Shown here: positions 1 through 6,728 of the stretch, in pieces
Numbering within the stretch: the stretch's first letter is position 1
Layout: each line of letters starts with the position of its first letter
Assembly: GCA_021295715.1 (NCBI GenBank)
Contig: JAGWBV010000004.1
Coordinates: forward strand, 1 to 54,408
Length of the DNA: 54,408 nt
Source of the DNA: Candidatus Poribacteria bacterium
Lineage (GTDB): Bacteria > Poribacteria > WGA-4E > WGA-3G
Direction of reading: 5' to 3'
Notes under the pieces: generated by a model
The model's input: the letters and a program-made list of their open reading frames with translations, nothing else
What the model was told of the DNA's origin: nothing
The model's database searches: none
Program-made: the position numbers and the translations under genes

Positions 1-187
1 CCTCTCGGGTTGTATGTTTCCCCTTCCACATCACAGTATCCAAGTTTGATAGAGACTTGGGGAGCATCCTTGCGTCTGCACCCACCACAGATACAGACCT
101 TTTACTAACATTGTTTCGGCTGCCACGCCGAGATACCGCGATATTGTGTGTAGAAAGTGGTTTAACTTGTGGAGTGGACGTTTGGAA

Positions 188-227
188 ACCTGCGCTTCGC
201 ACAGGTCCCCCAAACTTCAGTTGGGGG
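188..227. repeat. Tandem hairpins in a gene-free edge region
   Basis: Positions 1-331 hold no gene I can support. Two adjacent palindromes are seen: ACCTG..CAGGT at 188-206 (eight pairs with one mismatch, 3-nt loop), then a 7-bp stem CCCCCAA/TTGGGGG at 207-227. Paired hairpins like these occur at the ends of IS200/IS605-type elements and could also stop transcription of the peptidase gene, which ends at 332. Short open frames at 31-213 (-) and from 3 (+) show no family I can name. Confidence 0.4.
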
Positions 228-331
228 TCACTGACGCCTTGTCTTTTCAACCACCGTCCGATCCTCCTTTATCCCCATTTTTGTATAGTCTATTTTAACA
301 TAGTCTGCCGGAATTTGTCAAAGGTTCTTTA

Positions 332-1939
332 CTACCGAAAAATCGCCAATTTCTCCAGATACGTGTATGTTTCTCCCTTTGAAACAACCGTGATATGGCA
401 GATATAAACACCTGGAGATACCGCCAATCCATAGGAGGTTTGCTGATTCCACCATGTCCGCCAGATACGTTCATCGAACCTGTCAGCGACCCCTTCAATC
501 CGCTTTATCAGATTACCGCCCGAATCATAGATGAGTACCTGTAGGTCTGTTATACCTACATTTGCGGCAACCCGAAATTCAGTCAAACCGTCTGAACGCG
601 CTGGGTTCGGAAAAACGATCACATCTTCCCAAGCAAACGCCTGTGTTAAAACAACGGACTTCGCGACTGAGACTGCGCCCAGCGGATAGCGCGCCGTCAC
701 GCGAAGAGTGTTCTCTCCTGGGTGTAACGGCACTGTTGCAGTATAGGTTTGCATCTCTCGATCCAAAACCGCCAACGTCTGACTCGGATAAACAATAATA
801 TCTATTGGAAAACCTGAACGAAAGGTCCCTTTAATTTTTAATGGATTTTCATTTGTCGTTGATGGAACTTCCAATGTTACGTCTGGAATCTGCCGCGTTG
901 GATGGAACATAGACGTGAGCAGACCGTCCACTGTGACAAGCACAAGTTGCGTTACCTTTCTCACCAGACCAAAATTAACCTTATCCACAGTATCACGGGA
1001 CGTGTGATAAAAAGGATTGGCGTTGTAGTTTTGAGAATCCCGCCACGGCGTAGAACTCTCAGTTAAAGTGACAGCATCATAACCACCATCCCAGAACGAT
1101 TTGTGAGAGGAAATATCAACGAATTCATCTTGGGTGCGACGAATCTTTAAGCCGACGTTATACCATGTATTTGCAATTATGAGCGCACGGCTTATCCAAG
1201 CAGAATCGTTGTTGGTAACAATTTCAACAAGATCGGTTTTCCAATTGAAACCCAACATGTCCAGATTAAAAACACCGACAATCCTTTTCGGAACAAGGTC
1301 AGTCTCACCACTCCTCCTTGTAGCGGAAGCCTCCCGAACATAGTGCCGACTCCCAAGGGAACCGAGTTCCTCACCCCCGAACGCGATAAACCGTATCTCG
1401 TGTTCATATTCGTAGCGACTTAACAAATAAGCAATTTCCAGCATCGCAGCAACACCCGTCCCGTTATCATTTGCCCCCGGTGCAGTGGAGATTAATGGAT
1501 TCCAATTCGGTTCACGCACAGCTTGCGTGTCATAATGCGCACAGATGATAAAGATACGGTTGCTGGATGAAGTCGGCATTGCTGGTAGAACAGCGGTTAT
1601 GTTCCTGATGCCGCCAAACACTTGTTCACTGACTTTCAAACGCGGAGAACGGCGAAACTCACGCATAATGTAATGCACAATGTCATCCGTCGCCTCGCGG
1701 TGGTGTGCGTTACGTGTGTGATGGGGACGCAAGTTATGTCTTGATGAAGCGTTTTCCTGCAACGCCATGACCTGTGCTTCAAGCGCGTCGGATTGCACTA
1801 ACGTGAGCAGTTCATCGCCACGACTCAAGGGTTGAGTACCCTCTTCCGCCATAACAGGAAAGGAGATAAATATAACAAGGAAGAAAATTAGGTGGATCTT
1901 TAGAGTAGCGTGTAGGTTCCGTCTTAATTGCCTTGACAT
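332..1939 (-). CDS. Secreted M28-family zinc aminopeptidase with C-terminal FlgD/sorting-like domain
   Basis: The 535-residue product starts with a signal peptide (hydrophobic core about residues 15-30, likely cleavage after VMA). The M28 metallopeptidase domain spans roughly 85-345, and the expected zinc site is visible: H135 in AHYDT, D158 in GANDNG, the Glu pair E190-E191, D227 in NLDML and H312 in FYHTSRD. A beta-rich segment follows, and the last 90 residues (VFPNPARSDG... to the end) resemble the FlgD-like Ig fold or type A sorting domains of exported proteins. Family knowledge predicts release of N-terminal amino acids from peptides outside the cytoplasm. The gene diverges from the GTPase operon. 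The start follows a good sigma-70 promoter but has only a weak ribosome site. Confidence 0.9.
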   Translation of the reverse strand: MSRQLRRNLHATLKIHLIFFLVIFISFPVMAEEGTQPLSRGDELLTLVQSDALEAQVMALQENASSRHNLRPHHTRNAHHREATDDIVHYIMREFRRSPRLKVSEQVFGGIRNITAVLPAMPTSSSNRIFIICAHYDTQAVREPNWNPLISTAPGANDNGTGVAAMLEIAYLLSRYEYEHEIRFIAFGGEELGSLGSRHYVREASATRRSGETDLVPKRIVGVFNLDMLGFNWKTDLVEIVTNNDSAWISRALIIANTWYNVGLKIRRTQDEFVDISSHKSFWDGGYDAVTLTESSTPWRDSQNYNANPFYHTSRDTVDKVNFGLVRKVTQLVLVTVDGLLTSMFHPTRQIPDVTLEVPSTTNENPLKIKGTFRSGFPIDIIVYPSQTLAVLDREMQTYTATVPLHPGENTLRVTARYPLGAVSVAKSVVLTQAFAWEDVIVFPNPARSDGLTEFRVAANVGITDLQVLIYDSGGNLIKRIEGVADRFDERIWRTWWNQQTSYGLAVSPGVYICHITVVSKGETYTYLEKLAIFR

Positions 1940-1979
1940 AAGAACGAAAATTGGATATCCTATTTAAGAATTGTTTCAT

Positions 1980-2008
1980 ATTATAACAGATTCTATTGGC
2001 ATTGTAAA
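1980..2008 (-). promoter_or_regulatory. Sigma-70 promoter of the M28 peptidase gene
   Basis: On the minus strand, TTTACA (2003-2008) and TATAAT (1980-1985) are separated by 17 nt, a near-consensus sigma-70 promoter about 40 nt before the peptidase start codon. The rest of the divergent gap (1940-2250) holds the leader of the GTPase gene; I see no clear promoter for that direction. Confidence 0.7.
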
Positions 2009-2162
2009 CAAGAGAGAACCAAATCACCAGGGCCATTCAATTTTCGGTTTTTTGGGCATTTTCTGGGAGTCATCGCGACCGGCAGTTCGTTTCTACAGCA
2101 ATGCATCGGGAAGCTGAAGTCTTTTCTGCACATCTGCCGACGCAAAATAACTGCGAAAACGC

Positions 2163-2239
2163 AGCCTGCAACAACGGCGCAGGCGACTCAAACACGAAAA
2201 CTGTCAAAGTCCAAACCTACTCCATCAAACCGCAAGGAA
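2163..2239 (+). promoter_or_regulatory. 77-nt hairpin-plus-CCGCAAGG leader element, GTPase copy
   Basis: The hairpin at 2163-2184 has a 6-bp stem GCCTGC/GCAGGC and a 9-nt loop AACAACGGC. Exactly 45 nt follow (2185-2229), then CCGCAAGGAA (2230-2239), which carries the ribosome-binding AAGGA of the GTPase gene starting at 2251. The same architecture recurs at 24693-24769, 28317-28392, 51347-51423 and 51483-51559. An open frame runs through the element from 2101, but the conserved leader shows that this extension is not coding. Confidence 0.7.
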
Positions 2240-2250
2240 TAATTGAAAGA

Positions 2251-3204
2251 ATGCCAGCAAATCTACCCCCGACCTACTATAAACTCAAGCACCAGCACGA
2301 AGCCGCCAAGACAGATGAAGAGCGACTGAGCCTGTTAGAGGAAATGTTACGGATCATCCCGAAACATAAAGGTTCAGAAAAGGTGGTCTCTGATATTCGT
2401 CGCCGTATCGCCAGACACAAGAGAGGTCCAGCAGAAAAAGGGGGCAAGGGTGCCAGTAAAAGAAGTTACAGCGAACACATTCCAAAGCAGGGAGCCGGAC
2501 AGATCGTCCTCATAGGACCCCCGAACGGCGGTAAATCGCAAATCCTATCAAGCTTTACGAATGCCAAAATAGAGGTATCACTAACCCCCTATACGACGAC
2601 TCTGCCAACTGTCGGAATGCTACGTTATGAAAATATCCAATTCCAGCTCATTGATACGCCATCTCTTATGCTGGACTTCATTTCATCAACAGTTCTGACG
2701 CTCACTCGCAATGCTGACCTTGTTCTGCCGATTGTAAGCCTCGCGAGCGATAACTTATTGGATGATCTCGATATGGTGGTAGCGTTTCTTAAGGAGGCAG
2801 ACTGCGACACGCCGGAGAATGGACATCTCGTTGTCGCCAATCAACTCGATGCGGCAGGCGCAGAAGAGCGATTGGAAATTCTTAAAGAATTCTACGACGA
2901 AACGTTTCAAATTTATCCGATTTCTGCCGAAACGGGTGCAGGCAAAGAGACTTTATCGCAAGCACTCTATGCAGAATTGGACATCTTGCGCATTTATCCC
3001 AAGGCACCCGGCAAAACCACAGAACGCGATGATCCCATCGTTCTCCCTATAGGCTCAACCGTGCTTGACGCCGCTATGGAGTTACACAAAGATTTTGCCG
3101 AATTTAGGTTCGCACGGATATGGGGACCCCACTGGCACGATGGACAATCTGTCAGTCGCAATGATGTCATTTACGATGGCGATGTGGTTGAATTTCATTT
3201 GTAG
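2251..3204 (+). CDS. DRG/OBG-type GTPase with C-terminal TGS domain
   Basis: The 317-residue protein starts at MPANLPPTYY, typical of this DRG-like family, so the start is 2251 and not the upstream ATG at 2101. An N-terminal helical segment (about 1-70) precedes the G domain: P-loop GPPNGGKS at 89-96, G3 as DTPS, G5-like SAET. The G4 motif reads NQLD in place of NKxD, a change of the residue that normally supports guanine specificity. The last 75 residues form a TGS domain (PIGSTVLDAA to the end), often linked to RNA or ribosome binding. It leads an apparent operon with mazEF, 15 bp downstream, and carries the repeated leader element directly before its start. A role in translation or ribosome maturation is inference. 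Confidence 0.85.
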   Translation: MPANLPPTYYKLKHQHEAAKTDEERLSLLEEMLRIIPKHKGSEKVVSDIRRRIARHKRGPAEKGGKGASKRSYSEHIPKQGAGQIVLIGPPNGGKSQILSSFTNAKIEVSLTPYTTTLPTVGMLRYENIQFQLIDTPSLMLDFISSTVLTLTRNADLVLPIVSLASDNLLDDLDMVVAFLKEADCDTPENGHLVVANQLDAAGAEERLEILKEFYDETFQIYPISAETGAGKETLSQALYAELDILRIYPKAPGKTTERDDPIVLPIGSTVLDAAMELHKDFAEFRFARIWGPHWHDGQSVSRNDVIYDGDVVEFHL

Positions 3205-3219
3205 TTACGGAGGTAAACT

Positions 3220-3468
3220 ATGTTAATCAAAATTCAAAAATCAGAAAATAGTGACGGAATTTCCTTTACGAAGAATATTTTAGAAGCAGCCCAGATAAAC
3301 GTAGGTGATGAAGTACAGGTAACAATTCAGAACGGACGAATTATCATTGAAACGGCAATCAGAACACGTAGACGTACTGATTTGAAAGCACTCCTTGCTC
3401 AAATGCCAGAGGACTACCAGCCAGAAGAATTCGACTGGGGCAAACCTGTAGGGAAAGAGGAATGGTAG
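3220..3468 (+). CDS. mazE: MazE/AbrB-type antitoxin
   Basis: The 82-residue product has the N-terminal swapped-hairpin pattern of MazE/AbrB proteins (IQKSENSDGISFTKNILEAAQINVGDEV, about residues 4-32) and an acidic C-terminal tail (PEDYQPEEFDW) of the kind that wraps and blocks MazF. It starts 15 bp after the GTPase stop behind a strong ACGGAGGT ribosome site, and its stop codon directly abuts the toxin start. By family, it binds its own promoter DNA and neutralises MazF. No separate promoter is evident, so it may be co-transcribed with the GTPase. Confidence 0.85.
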   Translation: MLIKIQKSENSDGISFTKNILEAAQINVGDEVQVTIQNGRIIIETAIRTRRRTDLKALLAQMPEDYQPEEFDWGKPVGKEEW

Positions 3469-3804
3469 ATGCCCAATTATATTCCACAGGCAGGGGATTT
3501 CGTGCGCCTCACCTTCGACCCACAATCAGGATATGAACAAAGAGGTAGGCGCCCCGCGCTGGTAGTCAGCAATACCTTATTTAATGCCCGGACTCAACTT
3601 GCCATGGTATGTCCGATAACCAACACCTTTAGGAATGTTCCATTCCATGTTAAAGTTCCCAGTGATTCTTCACTGACTGGGTACATCATGGTAGAGCAGA
3701 TTAAATCTGTTGATTACGTTAGCCGCCAGGTGCAGTTCCTTGAAAAAGCATCCAATTGGGTACTTGACGAGGTACTAAGCATTTTGGAAGCGTGTCTATA
3801 TTAG
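3469..3804 (+). CDS. mazF: MazF/PemK-type endoribonuclease toxin
   Basis: The 111-residue protein matches the MazF/PemK family: GDFVRLTF at the start, the GYEQRGRRPALVVSN segment at about 20-35 with the conserved arginine and proline, then CPITN and a TGYIMVEQIKSVDY segment at about 65-80. MazF enzymes cut mRNA at short sequence sites. The length is normal for the family and no lesion is visible, so the toxin looks intact. It directly follows the antitoxin gene with no spacing. The association with a TGS-domain GTPase gene upstream may be incidental. Confidence 0.88.
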   Translation: MPNYIPQAGDFVRLTFDPQSGYEQRGRRPALVVSNTLFNARTQLAMVCPITNTFRNVPFHVKVPSDSSLTGYIMVEQIKSVDYVSRQVQFLEKASNWVLDEVLSILEACLY

Positions 3805-3851
3805 TTTTCCTAAGCACATAGACTCATGAGGACAAGCCGTAGGTTGATGCA

Positions 3852-5420
3852 ATGAAAAATAGAAGAACCTCTCCATATCTCATATACTCACTCATCATCC
3901 ACGTTACACTGCTATTCGTAATGTGGTGGGTGGCTCCCCAGCAAGTGCCTGTGCTACCGTTCTATGACGAGATAGAAGCTTCAATAACCCACGTTGAACG
4001 ACCCCCACTCCCGATTAAACAACTCCCCGTTGTTGAACCTACCGCACCCGTCGTCGAAAAAGAGAAACCCAAACCACCACCGAAACCGAAAGCGGGTTTG
4101 AGCGCATCTTGGCAATTGCAAGCTCAAGACGTATCAGAAGTTGCAAATCTCGAAACACGTAGACAGGAGAACACAAATCGAGCGCGACAGATCGGAGACG
4201 GGTTATCGCAACTGAATCCTGTTGTAGGGAAGCAGACTGGCTATGCTCCCGAAAGCCGATTAGCAGTAAAATCACTCGATCAACCAACGGTTACCTTGCC
4301 CTCCACACCCGAAACAGATTACGTGGCACCGCAAGGAGAAATCAACCGAATTTCTTTAGACACCGATGGCACCTTATTGGATGGCACCTCACCAACTGTT
4401 GACGCACCGAAGATTCACTACGGCAGTGAACGCGGGGACGCGCTTCGGGCAACTGGTATGGGCAACTCTTGGGGCGGCGGTGGCACATCCGGCGGAGGCA
4501 ACGTAGGTGGCGTTTTCGTCTATATGATGAAAGACATCGCTCGGACGCTGGCAGAAGCAAGCGTGACGAAAAAAGTTGATGTTGTTTTTGTTCTTGATGA
4601 AACGGCAAGTATGACAGATAACATCCGTGGCATTCGTGCTTATGTCGATTTTCTGTTTGAGGCGTTTGACCGAGAAGGGCATGATGCCACTTTTGGATTG
4701 GTGACCTTTACAGATGAAACAAGGAAATATGGAAGCACTGACGACCTCGGAACCTTCAAGAACTGGCTTTTTAAAATAGGTGTTGATGGCGGTGGAGACA
4801 TCGCAGAAGCCGGTTTAGACGGACTTATGACTGCGGTAACAGAGACCAAATTCCGAAAAGGCGCGCAACGGTTCATTGTGCTCGCAAGTGACGGTGCTTT
4901 TCACGATGCTGACTACGATGGAAAGTCTCCTTACAGCCTCGATCAGGTCATTGAAACCTTACAAAACGCACAAGTTCGTGTTGATGTCATCGGAATCGAT
5001 TATTTACCAATCCGGCAAATCGCGCTCGCAACAGGTGGAACATGGCGCGCCATTCCGGGTAGAGGCTACCTGGAATATGTGCCGCCGCTAACCTTGACAG
5101 TGAAACTGTTCTCAAAATTGGGCACACTTAACCTTGAAAACGGGCAGATGGACGACATAATTACCGTCTATATCAATAATCCACCGCGTCCTAAGCAACT
5201 CACCTTGACATGGAAAGTCCTTAACCCTTTAGGAGAAAGGTGTTACGGTCCATTCACCGAGAGAAAAATCATCCCAGATGATGGTTCAGCACAGGTAGAA
5301 TTGAGATCCAAACTGGATAGCGAAGTCTTTCAGACAATGCCGGGGATTTATACCGTCATCTATCGACTTGAAAATGAACAGGGACATCAAAGTATCCTAC
5401 GTCGGACCCTGACGTTCTAA
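3852..5420 (+). CDS. Membrane-anchored von Willebrand factor A domain protein
   Basis: A 522-residue protein. One transmembrane helix (about 8-28, LIYSLIIHVTLLFVMWWV) is followed by a proline- and lysine-rich stretch (PKPPPKPK), as in TonB-like or GltJ-like N termini. A low-complexity linker and a Gly-rich segment (GGGGTSGGG) lead to a vWA domain at about 240-420. Its metal site begins DETAS, so the usual DxSxS is DxTxS; later Asp and Gly positions (GGGDIAEAG) fit the rest of the site. The C-terminal 100 residues look like a beta-sandwich. Such proteins bind ligands in the envelope; the partner is unknown. It stands alone between mazF and the amidohydrolase gene. Confidence 0.8.
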   Translation: MKNRRTSPYLIYSLIIHVTLLFVMWWVAPQQVPVLPFYDEIEASITHVERPPLPIKQLPVVEPTAPVVEKEKPKPPPKPKAGLSASWQLQAQDVSEVANLETRRQENTNRARQIGDGLSQLNPVVGKQTGYAPESRLAVKSLDQPTVTLPSTPETDYVAPQGEINRISLDTDGTLLDGTSPTVDAPKIHYGSERGDALRATGMGNSWGGGGTSGGGNVGGVFVYMMKDIARTLAEASVTKKVDVVFVLDETASMTDNIRGIRAYVDFLFEAFDREGHDATFGLVTFTDETRKYGSTDDLGTFKNWLFKIGVDGGGDIAEAGLDGLMTAVTETKFRKGAQRFIVLASDGAFHDADYDGKSPYSLDQVIETLQNAQVRVDVIGIDYLPIRQIALATGGTWRAIPGRGYLEYVPPLTLTVKLFSKLGTLNLENGQMDDIITVYINNPPRPKQLTLTWKVLNPLGERCYGPFTERKIIPDDGSAQVELRSKLDSEVFQTMPGIYTVIYRLENEQGHQSILRRTLTF

Positions 5421-5503
5421 CTTTAGAAGTGGATATTCATTAAATAAAAAACGGGCTTGATTCCCGAGACGCAGGTTATTCACCCGCAAGGTAAATTAAA
5501 AAT

Positions 5504-6700
5504 ATGAAAGACCAGATTTTTGAACAGTGTCGCCGTCATTTCAATGACATCGTTGCCATCCGACGGGACATTCATCAGTATCCAGAACTGGGGTTTGATG
5601 TGCACCGGACAGCAGGTATCGCCGCTGGTGCCCTGCAAGCACTCGAAATCCCTGTCAAGACAGGGATCGGTAGGACCGGGGTCGTCGGAGATTTGGAAGT
5701 CCCGGGAGCAACAAAACGGATAGCCTTGCGCGCAGATATGGACGCGCTCCCGATTCAAGAACTCACAGATGTTCCCTTTAAATCTAAGATTGATGGGAAA
5801 GCACACCTATGCGGACACGATGCACACACGGCAATGCTTATCGGGACAGCCAGAATCCTTTCAGAGTTCCGCAACAGCCTCAATACACACATCAGATTTA
5901 TTTTTCAACCGAGCGAAGAGGCATTACCCGGCGGAGCACCAGCGATGATCGCAGACGGTGCGTTGGAAGATGTAGATGAAATTTACGGAATACACGTCTT
6001 TCCACTCTTCAGTGTTGGAGAATACGCTACATGTCCTGGTCCAATGCTCGCGCAGTCTGATACCTTTCACATCACACTCACCGGTAGAGGTGGACATGCG
6101 GCGTTTCCGCACCTCACTGTCGATCCAATTGTTATTGGTGCGCAGTTCGTGACAGCCGTCCAATCTATCATTGCGAGAAACGTGGATCCACTGGATTCGG
6201 CGGTAATCAGCGTTACACAACTTCACGGCGGAGATGCGAACTTGCAAAACGGGCTTACGGGTGCCGCGCTTAACGTCATTCCGCCTAAAGTCCTGATAGG
6301 TGGGACGGTACGCACACTCCAAAAAGCGGTACAGACACGAATCCGAGGACAATTAGAGAGTCTCCTCGCGGGATTCGCAGCTGCACACGACGCAACTTAC
6401 ACATTCGACTACCAAGAAGGGTACCCGGTAACTTACAACCACGAACCGTGTGTCAACACAGCCGTATCCACGGCAGGGGGATTGGTTGGCGAGGACAAAC
6501 TTATAGTCCCAATGTCTCCGATACTTGGGGGTGAAGATTTCGGATACTATTCACAGGAAATTCCGGCGTGTTTCGTGATGGTGGGCGCAGGTAATGAAGA
6601 GAAAGGCATTGTGAATATGTGTCACCACCCACAGTTCGACATTGATGAAAATTGTATGATTTACGGCATGGCACTGCTCACAAATTTGGCGATGCTCTAA
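5504..6700 (+). CDS. M20-family amidohydrolase (hippurate hydrolase / N-acyl amino acid deacylase type)
   Basis: The 398-residue protein has the complete metal site of the M20D group: RADMDALPIQE (76-86), CGHDAH with C103, H105 and H108, the Glu pair in FQPSEEALPGG (138-139), a distal His in GIHVFP, and the terminal GGEDFGYY. The dimerisation domain lies in the middle third. By family it cleaves N-acyl or N-acetyl groups from amino acids, amidated auxins or similar compounds; the substrate is not readable from sequence. The leader contains CCGCAAGGTA (5484-5493) before the start but lacks the hairpin seen at the five leader elements. The cyclase gene follows after 28 bp, so the two may be co-transcribed. 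Confidence 0.9.
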   Translation: MKDQIFEQCRRHFNDIVAIRRDIHQYPELGFDVHRTAGIAAGALQALEIPVKTGIGRTGVVGDLEVPGATKRIALRADMDALPIQELTDVPFKSKIDGKAHLCGHDAHTAMLIGTARILSEFRNSLNTHIRFIFQPSEEALPGGAPAMIADGALEDVDEIYGIHVFPLFSVGEYATCPGPMLAQSDTFHITLTGRGGHAAFPHLTVDPIVIGAQFVTAVQSIIARNVDPLDSAVISVTQLHGGDANLQNGLTGAALNVIPPKVLIGGTVRTLQKAVQTRIRGQLESLLAGFAAAHDATYTFDYQEGYPVTYNHEPCVNTAVSTAGGLVGEDKLIVPMSPILGGEDFGYYSQEIPACFVMVGAGNEEKGIVNMCHHPQFDIDENCMIYGMALLTNLAML

Positions 6701-6728
6701 TTTTCTGAGTTTTGGGTAATCTGGAACA

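Noticed and set aside
2101-2250. 50-codon N-terminal extension of the GTPase from the ATG at 2101
   Set aside because: The family starts at MPANLPP (2251), and the extension covers the conserved leader hairpin and CCGCAAGGAA, so it is non-coding.
4329-4338. CCGCAAGGAG inside the vWA gene as a leader element
   Set aside because: It is in the coding frame (APQGEI), with no hairpin 45 nt upstream and no start after it.
5417-5506. Sixth copy of the leader element before the M20 gene
   Set aside because: CCGCAAGGTAAATTAAAAATATG is present at 5484, but the 22 nt that should hold the hairpin 45 nt upstream show no such stem. It shares only the 3' end.
5924-6352. 142-residue minus-strand frame opposite the M20 gene
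   Set aside because: Shadow of the amidohydrolase; no recognisable domain.
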